This document shows positions 1 through 12,027 of a stretch of 64,000 nt of DNA, piece by piece. A program made the translations under genes and the position numbers. Source of the DNA: Hymenobacter properus (lineage in GTDB: Bacteria > Bacteroidota > Bacteroidia > Cytophagales > Hymenobacteraceae); NCBI RefSeq assembly GCF_015694735.1, contig NZ_JADQDP010000002.1, positions 930,001-994,000 on the forward strand, given 5' to 3'. The notes under the pieces are model-generated. The model ran no database searches, had not been told where the DNA came from, and saw only the letters and a program-made list of their open reading frames with translations. The stretch's first letter is position 1. The number at the start of each line of letters is the position of its first letter.

Positions 1-2060
1 GGCAGCTCAAGCAGGAAACCGCCACCGGCCTGGGCCTGACCGTGAACGACGCTGTGGACGAGCGCCAGCACCTGGCGGCCAGCACCCGCGCCGCCGCCCG
101 CTACCTCAGCCGCAACAACAAACCGCTGCACAACTGGCTCAACGCCCTGCTGAGCTACTACACCGGCCCCGCCGGCGTGCAGCCCTACACGCTGCCTTCT
201 GATTTCGACGCCACCGAAATGGCCATTACGGAGGCCACCTCGCCCTATGTGCTGGCGTTTTTGGCGCACAAAGTGGTTTTCGAGCCCGCCTGCGGTCTGA
301 ATCCCAAGCCCGCGCTGCTGCTTCAGGAGTTTCCGGCCGTGGCCGGGCAGCCCCTGGCCGCCCAAGCTGCGGCCCTGCACGTGGACCCCGCCGCCCTGGC
401 TCTGCACAATCGTTGGCTGCTGGCCGCTACCGTGCCTGCCGACCGGCCCTACACGCTCATTGTGCCCGTGGGCGACGTGACGCAGGCCGCCGGCATTCTG
501 GCCAACCAGCGCCTGCAAAGCCGCGGTGAGCTGCTGAATGCACCCGCCGTGGCCGGCAACACGGCCGAAGTGCGCATCAACCGCCTGCGCGCCCTCATCG
601 CCCTACCCGGCGAAACCATGGTGGACCTGGCCCGCCGCGCGCACAAGCGCTTGGGCGAGTTCCTGCGCCACAATGAGATGACCGGCTTCGACAAAGTGGT
701 GGCCGGCCGCCCGTACTACCTGCAAAGCAAGCGCGACGCGGCCGCCGTGGAATACCATGTGCTGCAGCCCGGCGAAACGGTGTTCGACGTAGCCCAGAAG
801 TACGGCATGCGCCAGAAAGCCGTGTACAACAAAAACCGCATGGCCCGCAACGAGGAGCTGCGCCCCGGTCGCGTGCTCTGGCTGCAGCACACGCGCCCAC
901 GCGAAACCGCCATCGAATACCGCGCCCTCACCGAATCGGTGGCCCTGGAGCGCCCCAGCAGCACCCCGACGGCCGCCGAGCGCGAAACCGACGCCTTGGT
1001 AAGCACCGCCAACGAAGCCATTACCCTGCCCCGCCGTGCGGCCACCGAAAGCGGCCAGGTGAAGGTGAAAGTCAAGGTGAAAAGCGAGGACGGCAAAACC
1101 AAGTCCAAGCGCGTAGTGGCCGACGACGCCGACGGCTGGGGCGAAACTCTGGCCACGGCCGCTGCTACCGCGGCTCCGGTTCCCGTTCCGACGCCCGCAG
1201 TAGCTCCGGCTCCTGCGCCGGTAGCCGCCGTGCCTGCGCCCACCCCGCCGGCACCGACACCCGCCCGGCCGGCAGTGGCCAAAGCGACTTACCTGCCGCC
1301 GCCCGCCGCTGCTCCGGCGCCCGCCCCCCTGGCCGACGACCCCGGGGAAATAGATTCGGCCGCGGTGGCCCCTGCGCCGGCGCGCCCCACCACCGTATCC
1401 AAACCCGCCCCCACGCCCAAGCCAGCCCCGGCCAAGGCTGCTGAGCCCGCGCCCACTTACCCGGCGGTTGTGGCGGCTAAGCCAGTAGCTACGGCGCCCG
1501 TGGCGGTAACAAAGCCGACGGCCGTGGCCCCGAAGGCCGCACCCGCCGATGCCACCCACCGCGTCGAGGCCAAGGAAACCGTGTATTCCATCAGCCGTCT
1601 CTACAACATTCCGCCGGCTACGCTGATTGCCATCAACCAGCTTCAGCCGCCCTACGGTTTGGTGCTGGGTCAAACCCTGAAGCTGAAAGCCGCCGAGCCC
1701 GAAGCTGCGCCCGCCGTATCCAAGGCGGCGCCAGTGGCCAAAGCGCCCCAGCAGCCCGCCCCAGCGGCCAGCCAAGCGCCTGCCCCGGCCTCCCAATCCA
1801 GCGGCCGGATTAATCCGGCCATGCTGTACGTGCCCAAGAAAACCAGCCCGGCGGCTGCGGCCGCCGCTGCCACGCCGGCTGCGCCCGTGGCCCCCGCCAG
1901 CCAAGCCACGCACACCGTAGCTAAGGGTGAAACGCTTTATAGCATTGCCCGGCAGTACAAAGTGGCCGTAGCTGATTTGCAGGCCTGGAATGGCAAGGCA
2001 CCCGAAGATGCTTCGGCTAAGATTGGAGAAGTGCTGCGGGTGCAAGCTCCTGCCAAGTAA
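1..2060 (+). CDS. MltD-like lytic transglycosylase with four LysM domains (5' end cut by window)
   Basis: The frame is open to the left edge, so the gene starts outside the window and most of the catalytic SLT domain is missing. The visible beginning (..TGLGL-VND-VDER..-STRAAARYL) matches the end of an MltD-type soluble lytic transglycosylase fold, which cleaves the glycan strand of peptidoglycan. Two LysM-like modules follow in the first third after the catalytic end, then a long Pro/Ala-rich linker (about positions 1150-1540) with a Lys-Val-Lys-rich patch just before it. Two clear LysM modules close the protein, at about 1551-1690 and 1905-2055 (THTVAKGETLYSIARQY). LysM modules bind GlcNAc chains. 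Likely periplasmic or outer-membrane attached. The family is confident; the gene symbol is withheld because the start is absent. Confidence 0.85.
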   Translation, partial: QLKQETATGLGLTVNDAVDERQHLAASTRAAARYLSRNNKPLHNWLNALLSYYTGPAGVQPYTLPSDFDATEMAITEATSPYVLAFLAHKVVFEPACGLNPKPALLLQEFPAVAGQPLAAQAAALHVDPAALALHNRWLLAATVPADRPYTLIVPVGDVTQAAGILANQRLQSRGELLNAPAVAGNTAEVRINRLRALIALPGETMVDLARRAHKRLGEFLRHNEMTGFDKVVAGRPYYLQSKRDAAAVEYHVLQPGETVFDVAQKYGMRQKAVYNKNRMARNEELRPGRVLWLQHTRPRETAIEYRALTESVALERPSSTPTAAERETDALVSTANEAITLPRRAATESGQVKVKVKVKSEDGKTKSKRVVADDADGWGETLATAAATAAPVPVPTPAVAPAPAPVAAVPAPTPPAPTPARPAVAKATYLPPPAAAPAPAPLADDPGEIDSAAVAPAPARPTTVSKPAPTPKPAPAKAAEPAPTYPAVVAAKPVATAPVAVTKPTAVAPKAAPADATHRVEAKETVYSISRLYNIPPATLIAINQLQPPYGLVLGQTLKLKAAEPEAAPAVSKAAPVAKAPQQPAPAASQAPAPASQSSGRINPAMLYVPKKTSPAAAAAAATPAAPVAPASQATHTVAKGETLYSIARQYKVAVADLQAWNGKAPEDASAKIGEVLRVQAPAK

Positions 2061-2200
2061 TTTGGTTCGACGAGTGAGTGGTGGTGGACGCGCCGAGTGG
2101 CCGAAAATTGCCAGAAACAACTGGTTTGTAGATGAAGAAAACTAGCTGAAACAAAGGTTTTAATGCACATTTGCAACTACCTTCCTTTCATCTAAACTTC

Positions 2201-3880
2201 ATGAAAAAAAGCTACGCCACTCTCCCCATGCTTTTGCTGGCCAGCTCTGCCTGGGGCCAGCCGGTCAGCAGCCTCGTGCCCGCGCGCAATGCGCCGGCTG
2301 CTAACCGCGCTACCGTCGTCTCCGCCACCTTGGCTGCGCCGGCCCCAATGGCCGCCCTGCGCGTGTTCAGTGCCCAGGCCGGCGGCCGGAAGGCTGGCAG
2401 CAGCACCGTGAGCGGCAATGCCGTGACGTTCGCCCCGGCCGTCGATTTTCGGCCCGGCGAAACGGTGACCACCAGCCTGACCGGCGCTTCGCCGCACGTG
2501 TGGCAATTCGTGGCCGCCGCCACGGGCGGCACGGGCACCTTCACCACCACCACTTCCGTGAATACGGCGCCCGGCCAGACCAGCGGCAGCACCGCGACCA
2601 TTACCCCCGCCGACTTGGACGGCGATGGCGACCTCGACGTGCTGGTGCCCGGCGGGTATGGGTCGGGGCTGCTGGCGTGGTACCTGAACGATGGCAGCGG
2701 CCAACTTACTAGCGCCAACCGATTCATTTCCGTCGCAAACAACGCGGAACAGGTGGCCGTAGGCGACATCGACGGCGACGGCGACTTGGATGTGGTGGCC
2801 TGTGCTGCCCGGCCTTCGCAGTTCGACATCGCCCGCAACGACGGGGCCGGCAACTTTACCGTTTCGGCGGTTTCCACCTCGGCTGTCAACACTTCAGCCA
2901 GCAGCCTGCTGCTGTTCGACGCCGACGGCGACGGCGACTTGGATATGGCTTATTATAACTGGAACAGCGCGGCGCCCCGCCAGTTTGAGGTGCGACTCAA
3001 CAACGGCACGGGCAGCTTTGGCGCCGCCATGGCGACGACGGTGCCGGCGCAATACGGCTATGCCACGCTCCAGCCGGGCGACCTTGACCAGGATGGCGAT
3101 TTGGATTTAGTGCTGTGCTGCAATGGCAATGGGGTCGACAGCTTTGCGCAGCCCTTTTTCAACAACGGCGCTGGCAGCTACACCGCCGGCCCCGTGTACC
3201 CGGCCGCTAACTACTCGGGCGGTGCTGCGCTGGGCGACGTGGACGGCGATGGCGACCTCGACTTGGCCGTGGTGGATTACCAGATGGCCAGCCCGGTTCG
3301 GCTGCTGCTCAACAACGGGGCCGGTGTTTTTGCCGCGGGCGCCACGCTCACGTCGGGTTCTGGTGCGCAGCGGGCCGCTTTCGCCGACCTCGACGGCGAC
3401 GGCGACTTGGACCTGCTCGTACACGGCGTCGGCGACTTCGTGCATCTCAACGACGGGCGGGGAGGTTTCGGCGCGGCGGCCACCGTGGCCAGCAGCGGCG
3501 CCCCCAGAGGCTTGGCCGTGGCCGATATGGACAACGACGGCGACCTGGATGTGCTCGCCATCGAGACGGCCGTGAATGCGCCGCTGCTCCTGCGCCGCAA
3601 CGCCAACCGCACCACCTCGGCCACGCGCCCCCAACTCACCACGGCGTTCCGCTGCTGGCCCAATCCCACAGCTTCCACTGGCCAGTTGTGGATAGAACTG
3701 CCGACGGCCGCCCCCGCTACCGCCACCCTGCACGATGCCTTAGGCCGTTTGGTTCGGCAACAAGCTTTCAACGGCCAGGCCACCAGCCTGACTACTAATG
3801 GCCTGGGCCCGGGCGTGTACTTGCTCACCGTGCAGGCCGCCGCGCTCGCGCCGCTCACGCAGCGCGTGGTGGTGGAATAA
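2201..3880 (+). CDS. Secreted FG-GAP/VCBS repeat protein with type IX sorting domain
   Basis: A 559-residue secreted protein. I start it at the ATG at 2201, which gives a clean signal peptide (MKKSYATLPMLLLASSAWGQ); the frame also opens at a TTG at 2171 that would spoil it. The centre holds seven copies of a DxDGDGDLD-type calcium-binding FG-GAP/VCBS blade, which should fold as a beta-propeller. The last 80 or so residues (WPNP... LGRLVRQQ... GLGPGVYLL) match the type A C-terminal sorting domain of the type IX secretion system, so the protein should reach the cell surface or medium. Ligand unknown. A stand-alone gene between the transglycosylase and dnaE. Confidence 0.85.
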   Translation: MKKSYATLPMLLLASSAWGQPVSSLVPARNAPAANRATVVSATLAAPAPMAALRVFSAQAGGRKAGSSTVSGNAVTFAPAVDFRPGETVTTSLTGASPHVWQFVAAATGGTGTFTTTTSVNTAPGQTSGSTATITPADLDGDGDLDVLVPGGYGSGLLAWYLNDGSGQLTSANRFISVANNAEQVAVGDIDGDGDLDVVACAARPSQFDIARNDGAGNFTVSAVSTSAVNTSASSLLLFDADGDGDLDMAYYNWNSAAPRQFEVRLNNGTGSFGAAMATTVPAQYGYATLQPGDLDQDGDLDLVLCCNGNGVDSFAQPFFNNGAGSYTAGPVYPAANYSGGAALGDVDGDGDLDLAVVDYQMASPVRLLLNNGAGVFAAGATLTSGSGAQRAAFADLDGDGDLDLLVHGVGDFVHLNDGRGGFGAAATVASSGAPRGLAVADMDNDGDLDVLAIETAVNAPLLLRRNANRTTSATRPQLTTAFRCWPNPTASTGQLWIELPTAAPATATLHDALGRLVRQQAFNGQATSLTTNGLGPGVYLLTVQAAALAPLTQRVVVE

Positions 3881-3953
3881 ATAAGCCAAAATGCACCGCT
3901 CAGGGAATCAGACCGGGGCAAATTGAGGTTTGGGAATGCCCGCCAACCGGGGG

Positions 3954-3961
3954 TATCTTTG
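3954..3961 (+). promoter_or_regulatory. -7 box of the dnaE promoter
   Basis: TATCTTTG matches the Bacteroidota -7 consensus TAnnTTTG. A TTG lies about 21 bases upstream (3930-3932). Transcription would begin just downstream, so the palindrome at 3964-4036 would lie in the dnaE 5' leader. Confidence 0.5.
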
Positions 3962-3963
3962 AG

Positions 3964-4036
3964 AATGAAGAATGAGGAATGAAGAACGGGAATTGCCCAC
4001 ACGGCATTCTCAATTCTTCGTTCCTCATTCTTCATT
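3964..4036. repeat. Intergenic palindrome in the dnaE leader
   Basis: Two 23-base arms (3964-3986 and 4014-4036) built from AATGAAGAATG/GGAATGAAG units are inverted repeats with one mismatch. They enclose a 27-base loop that includes AATTGCCC. On a transcript from the box at 3954 this would form a long hairpin about 20 bases before the dnaE start. It differs in sequence from the GC-rich palindromes elsewhere in the window. Confidence 0.75.
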
Positions 4037-4057
4037 CGTCATTAAGCGCCGCCTCTC

Positions 4058-7771
<3,714 letters not shown>

Positions 7772-7787
7772 GCTTAGTGCTGGTGCC

Positions 7788-9833
7788 CTAGCGCGCCAGC
7801 ACCAGCCGGGCAGTGGTGCTGCCCTCGCGCAAGCGCAGCCTCACCGTGTACACACCGGGGGCCAATAAATAGGTAGGGAGCGCAAGGCGGTTGTCGCCCG
7901 GGGCGGCGGGGTGCGCGCCCTGCCACACCAGTTGGCCAAGGCCGTTGTGCACCTCAACCTGCGCCAGTTGGGTCGAGGGCGCGGTGAATTGCAGCGTGGT
8001 TTGGTCGGCGGCAGGGTTGGGAAACAGGCGCAGGAGGGCCGGTGAGGCAGCAACGGCCGTGGCCAGCGGGGCCGTCACGGTCAGCGTGAACGTGCTGCTG
8101 GCCGCGGCGTAGCCGGGGGCAGTGGCTTGCAGTGTGGCCGTGTAGGTGCCAGGCGCGAGGCCGGTGGCGTCGGCTTGCAGCACCACATACTGCCCCGATG
8201 GGTCCACTGTTCCGGTGCGGGCGCCCGCGGCCAGCGTGAGCCAGGCCGGCAAGGCGCTGAGGGTGTAGTTGGCCGTGCCACTGGGCGTCCAGAGCAAATT
8301 GCGGACGGCCACTTGTCCGCCAGCCACCACCTGGGCGCTGAGCTGAGCCCGCGAAAAATGCAAATTATAAGCCGGGGTACGAGCCAGCGGGGTGGTGCGC
8401 GTGGCAGTTTCGGGGCCCAGCGCGCCCTCTATTTCGCCTTGCGCCACGATGAGCGTGTTATTCAATACGGTGGCAAAGGCGCCGCCGAGCATGGTGGGCA
8501 GTCGGCAAAGTTCGGTCCACTGGTCGGTGCCGGGGTCGTAGCTGAGCACATCTTCGCGGTTGGTGTAGTCGTCCTGGCCCCCTATGGTCAGCAGGCGGCC
8601 GTCGAGGGGCGTCACGGTGCCTTCGAAGTGGGAGCGCACGGTGGGAAAGTCGCGGAGCCGCGTCCAGGCATTGGTCAGTGGGTCGTATTCGTGCACCAGC
8701 GCTGTCTGGGTCACCGAAATGTTGTGCCCGTGTTGGCCGGCCAGGGCGTAAATCTTGCCGCCCACCGAGGCTCCACCCAAGTGGCAGCGCGGCAGCGGCA
8801 ACGGCGCCGCCACCTGCCAGCCCGCTGCTTCGTTGTCGAGGTTTAGCACGTAGTGCATGGGCGAATCGGTTTGAATATCGGCCTCAACTCCGCCAAAGTA
8901 ATGCAGCTGCCGGCCCAGCAGGGCTGCTGCGCCCGCGCCGCGCCGCGCCGGCAGGGGCGGACCCATGCGCCAGGTATCGGTGCGCGTGTCGTACACCTGC
9001 ACCGCATCTGTGACCACGCCGGGGTAGTTGCCCACAAATCCACCCATTATCCAAATAGTTGGGCCGGCCACGGCGGCAGCGGTGTGGGTGGCCATCAATG
9101 GCATGGGAGTCAGCGTCGCCCAGGTATTGGCAGCCAAGTCGTATCGCTGCGTCAGATTAGTGGCCAGAAGCCCCCTGTAATAACCGCCGAAGGTGTAAAA
9201 CTGGTTGCCCACCAGGCCGCATTGGCCTTCCTTGCGCTCCAGTACGCTGGCCGCGCGCGGCGTCCAGGCACACGCAGGGGCCGGCGTCGAGCCGGCCGGT
9301 TGTCGCAGTACTTCTATCGCCGTCACGGTCGGCTGGTCTACCATCGGCACAAACTCCAGGCTCGCAAAGCCATCCGTGACAGTAGCGCGGTATTCCTTCA
9401 CCACGGCCGTCATGGGGCCGGCGGTGGCGTTGAGGTCGTGGTTGATGAGCACGCGCTGGTCTTCGAGCCGCATGCTAAACACCCGCCGGCCGCTGCCGCC
9501 GGGGCCGCCGTTGGTGGCGCCGTGGTAGATTTCGGCTAAGTGCACGCGCACGAGGTAGTCGCCGGCCGGCACCGGAATGTCGTAGCGCAGCGGCGCGAGC
9601 CACGGCGGGCCGCTGCGTTCCGTCCGATACAAGGCGTCGTCGGCAGTGCCGGCAATGTCCACAATGGCCGGGTTGGCATAGGGGCGGCCACCCGTGTAAT
9701 ACTGGTCGGCCAGAAACAGGCGTCCGTCGGTGGTGCGATAAGCTTGTGAGCTGCCGCAATCGATGCGAACCGTGTCGCCGTTGGCGGCCGGGTGGAGGCA
9801 TGCCGAGGTCAGTAGCGTAAACAGTGTGAGCAT
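7788..9833 (-). CDS. Secreted malectin/kelch-repeat protein with type IX sorting domain
   Basis: A 681-residue protein. The N-terminal part (VRIDCGS... VHLAEIYHG) is a malectin-like carbohydrate-binding fold. The middle carries about five kelch motifs (YDLAANTWATLTPMP, YDTRTDTWRMGPPLP, YDPLTNAWTRLRDFP, YDPGTDQWTELCRLP), which make a beta-propeller. An Ig-like segment comes next, then a type IX C-terminal sorting domain (LFPNPAADQTTLQF... LLAPGVYTVRL). I start at the ATG at 9833, giving MLTLFTLLTSAC; the LTSAC looks like a lipobox, which is odd in a protein that also has a type IX sorting tail. Probably a surface glycan-binding protein. Confidence 0.85.
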   Translation of the reverse strand: MLTLFTLLTSACLHPAANGDTVRIDCGSSQAYRTTDGRLFLADQYYTGGRPYANPAIVDIAGTADDALYRTERSGPPWLAPLRYDIPVPAGDYLVRVHLAEIYHGATNGGPGGSGRRVFSMRLEDQRVLINHDLNATAGPMTAVVKEYRATVTDGFASLEFVPMVDQPTVTAIEVLRQPAGSTPAPACAWTPRAASVLERKEGQCGLVGNQFYTFGGYYRGLLATNLTQRYDLAANTWATLTPMPLMATHTAAAVAGPTIWIMGGFVGNYPGVVTDAVQVYDTRTDTWRMGPPLPARRGAGAAALLGRQLHYFGGVEADIQTDSPMHYVLNLDNEAAGWQVAAPLPLPRCHLGGASVGGKIYALAGQHGHNISVTQTALVHEYDPLTNAWTRLRDFPTVRSHFEGTVTPLDGRLLTIGGQDDYTNREDVLSYDPGTDQWTELCRLPTMLGGAFATVLNNTLIVAQGEIEGALGPETATRTTPLARTPAYNLHFSRAQLSAQVVAGGQVAVRNLLWTPSGTANYTLSALPAWLTLAAGARTGTVDPSGQYVVLQADATGLAPGTYTATLQATAPGYAAASSTFTLTVTAPLATAVAASPALLRLFPNPAADQTTLQFTAPSTQLAQVEVHNGLGQLVWQGAHPAAPGDNRLALPTYLLAPGVYTVRLRLREGSTTARLVLAR

Positions 9834-10199
9834 AGCGGAATGGTAAAGAGCTGGAAGCGCGGCAGTAATGTACTGAAGCAAGTACGGGTGGCCTGCTGCA
9901 GAAGATGTTGGGTTTGCCTTCTTCAGACCTGCTGGCTTGGCGAGCCGGAAAAATTATTTAGCCCGGCCGGGGTAATTAATTGGCTCATCAAGAATAGCGC
10001 AAAATTTCCACACGTCGTCTTCGGCCCGCCGTTGGCTTGGCCAAACGCGCCGTTCGCCCAGATAATCCGCCGCTGCCCGCCCACGGCCGGCCCGGCCTGA
10101 ACTTTCCCCTGCCCGCTCTGTTTTACCTCCAATCTGCTACCTTGCGACCCCGTTGGCCGTATACGCCAGACCATTATTTAACCCCCAACCCCAATCGAA
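9834..10199. other. Divergent intergenic region between kelch gene and trxA
   Basis: 366 bases without a convincing gene; the short frames here lack family resemblance. The only signal is CTACCTTGCG at 10137-10146, a variant of the TAnnTTTG box placed about 55 bases before trxA, probably its promoter. Confidence 0.4.
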
Positions 10200-10529
10200 A
10201 TGGGACACAAAGCAATTGAAATCACCGACGCCAACTTCGAAGAAATCATCGGCGGCGACAAACCGGTATTGGTAGACTTCTGGGCCGAATGGTGCGGCCC
10301 CTGCCGCATGGTAGGCCCCGTGGTAGAAGAGCTGGCCGGCGAATACGAAGGCAAAGTCGTGGTGGGCAAAGTTGACGTGGACGCCAACCCCCAGACCTCG
10401 ATGAAGTTCGGCATCCGCAGCATCCCCACGCTGCTGGTGTTTAAGAACGGCCAAATCGTGGACAAGCAAGTAGGCGCTGTGCCCAAGCACGTGCTCGCCC
10501 AAAAACTCGAAGCCCAGGTAACGGCTTAA
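10200..10529 (+). CDS. trxA: Thioredoxin
   Basis: A 109-residue cytoplasmic thioredoxin. The redox motif is the classical WCGPC ([11 protein letters not shown], near residues 31-35), followed by the conserved KVDVDANP and the cis-proline segment [13 protein letters not shown]. Length and layout are those of bacterial TrxA, which reduces protein disulfides using thioredoxin reductase. Monocistronic, ending at a strong hairpin terminator. Confidence 0.96.
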   Translation: MGHKAIEITDANFEEIIGGDKPVLVDFWAEWCGPCRMVGPVVEELAGEYEGKVVVGKVDVDANPQTSMKFGIRSIPTLLVFKNGQIVDKQVGAVPKHVLAQKLEAQVTA

Positions 10530-10550
10530 GCGCCCTCGCCTCGTTCATAA

Positions 10551-10585
10551 AAAAGCCCCTTGCCAGTGCGGCAAGGGGCTTTTTC
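10551..10585 (+). terminator. Rho-independent terminator of trxA
   Basis: AGCCCCTTGCC and GGCAAGGGGCT form an 11-bp stem with a 5-base loop, A-run before and T-run after. It can also serve the convergent gene at 10611-10994. Confidence 0.9.
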
Positions 10586-10610
10586 TGTTCAGGTGTTTTG
10601 GGGAGGATGA

Positions 10611-10994
10611 TTAGTCGTGGGTATGGCTGCGGCGGATGCGCGACTGCATTTTGGCGTGCAGCTTCAGTTGCTTTTGGTGGCCGTGCAGCTGCCGGCGCAG
10701 CTGGCGCGGCGAAGTCACTCCCTTACTTTCTTCGAGGCCCAGCACCACGAACATCACATGCTGCATTTTGGCGGCGAAGCGGTTTGTCTTAACCGAAAGC
10801 TTCTTCATCTTGGAAACCTGCTTGGCGGCGGCCACTTTTTCGCGGGCGGCGGCCCGGCGTTCGGCTGCGGCGGCTTTGCGCTGCATTTCGGTTGGGTTGT
10901 CGGGCGTGGGCAGGTAGCTGTTAGCAGCTTGTGCTGCGCTATGCGCAAAAATCAGCAATGCCCCGAGGACGAAAGAGTAGAGGTGTCTTTTCAT
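10611..10994 (-). CDS. Small secreted basic protein, unknown function
   Basis: A 127-residue protein. The ATG at 10994 gives a clear signal peptide (MKRHLYSFVLGALLIFAHSA ending AQAA); an earlier in-frame ATG would bury it. The mature part is rich in Lys, Arg, Ala and Gln, helical, with an AERRAAAREKVAAAKQ stretch and a His/Lys-rich tail (LHGHQKQLKLHAKMQSR). No family recognised. Exported and strongly basic, so binding to an acidic envelope polymer is possible but unproven. Confidence 0.6.
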   Translation of the reverse strand: MKRHLYSFVLGALLIFAHSAAQAANSYLPTPDNPTEMQRKAAAAERRAAAREKVAAAKQVSKMKKLSVKTNRFAAKMQHVMFVVLGLEESKGVTSPRQLRRQLHGHQKQLKLHAKMQSRIRRSHTHD

Positions 10995-11442
10995 GAGTAA
11001 AGAGTATAAAATGAAGATGCCGGTGCCCCACACAAACGGCAGCTAAGCGCCGTGGTTGCTGGTCGGTGGGTGCTAATGTATGCCTAATTACATTTTTGCC
11101 AAATATATTTCAAGTTATTATTGCTATTAAATAAGGAAATTTTCTAAATGACGTGCTTACTCATTGATAATCTGTCGAATAATTAACTGAATAAAGAATG
11201 ATTTGGAGCTTTTATACGTGTAGGCTGTGGCCGAAAAAGGCCGGGGAGGGTCACTTTTAAGGCGGTTTTGGAAGAAGAAATGGGGATTAAATACTCGTTT
11301 AATGCGATTTGCGAAATTGTAATTTAAAGCGCTACTGTTCCGGTTGCCAACCTCAGCTTCGCCTTGAGGATAATGCCACGCCAACTACATGGCCTCAAGT
11401 CGCGTAGGAGGCCCATCTCTCACCCTTTTTTTATCTTTCAAC
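10995..11442. other. AT-rich divergent intergenic region
   Basis: About 450 bases, clearly more AT-rich than the surroundings (for example 11080-11160), between two divergent small secreted-protein genes. It should hold both promoters, but I cannot fix a -7 box with confidence. Short frames here show no protein-like features. A small hairpin, GGCCGAAAAAGGCC, lies near 11229. No known RNA gene recognised. Confidence 0.4.
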
Positions 11443-11892
11443 ATGAAGCGCATCCTCGGTTTCCTCGTTTCCCTGAGCTTGTTAGGTGGCACGGCCGCCG
11501 TGGCTCAAACCACCATGCCCGCGCAAACTGCGCCGGCTGCTACGTCGAGCAGCAGCTCAACGAAGATGACAACTACCAAAACAACCCAGCCCGGCTCGAA
11601 AGTGACCACAAAGTCGAGCACGATGCAAAACCCGGCGGGCATGTCCAAGTCGAGCACCATGACTAAGAGCTCGGGTTCGATGACCAAGTCGAGCACCATG
11701 ACCACGCCTTCGGGCATGACGAAATCGTCCACGTCGAGCAGCACGCACGTGAAGGCCGACGGCACCGCCGACATGCGTTACAAGGAAAACAAGATGACCA
11801 AAACCACCGGGCCCATGAAAGCCGACGGCACGCCCGACATGCGCTACAAGGCCAACAAGTCGACGGTAAAAACGACCAAAACCAAAATGTAA
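11443..11892 (+). CDS. Secreted Ser/Thr/Lys/Met-rich repeat protein
   Basis: A 149-residue exported protein. The ATG at 11443 gives a signal peptide (MKRILGFLVSLSLLGGTAAV then AQ). The mature part is low complexity: repeats of KSSTM/SGSMTKSST, then two copies of a (V/M)KADGT-DMRYK-NK motif near the C terminus. That motif resembles short basic repeat domains seen in other Bacteroidota secreted proteins; the resemblance is from memory. Overall basic and probably unstructured. It ends at a strong terminator. Function unknown. Confidence 0.65.
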   Translation: MKRILGFLVSLSLLGGTAAVAQTTMPAQTAPAATSSSSSTKMTTTKTTQPGSKVTTKSSTMQNPAGMSKSSTMTKSSGSMTKSSTMTTPSGMTKSSTSSSTHVKADGTADMRYKENKMTKTTGPMKADGTPDMRYKANKSTVKTTKTKM

Positions 11893-11912
11893 GGTTCGGC
11901 CTTGCACTTGTT

Positions 11913-11948
11913 AAAAAAGGCCTTGCCGTGATGGCAAGGCCTTTTTTT
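11913..11948 (+). terminator. Rho-independent terminator
   Basis: GGCCTTGCC and GGCAAGGCC form a 9-bp stem flanked by A6 and T7, directly after the 11443-11892 gene. Confidence 0.9.
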
Positions 11949-12027
11949 GCATATTAGCGCCCACCCGCCGGGCCCCGCCGCGGCCAGCGGCCTAACTTGC
12001 GCCCAGATTCCTAACCGACCCTTGCCC

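Noticed and set aside
603..2120. 505-codon open frame on the minus strand
   Set aside because: Shadow of the Pro/Ala-rich LysM gene; its product is Gly/Arg repeats produced by the opposite strand.
2620..3560. Repeated GACGGCGACGGCGACTTGGA-like DNA
   Set aside because: It encodes the seven calcium-binding FG-GAP blades; protein repeat, not a DNA element.
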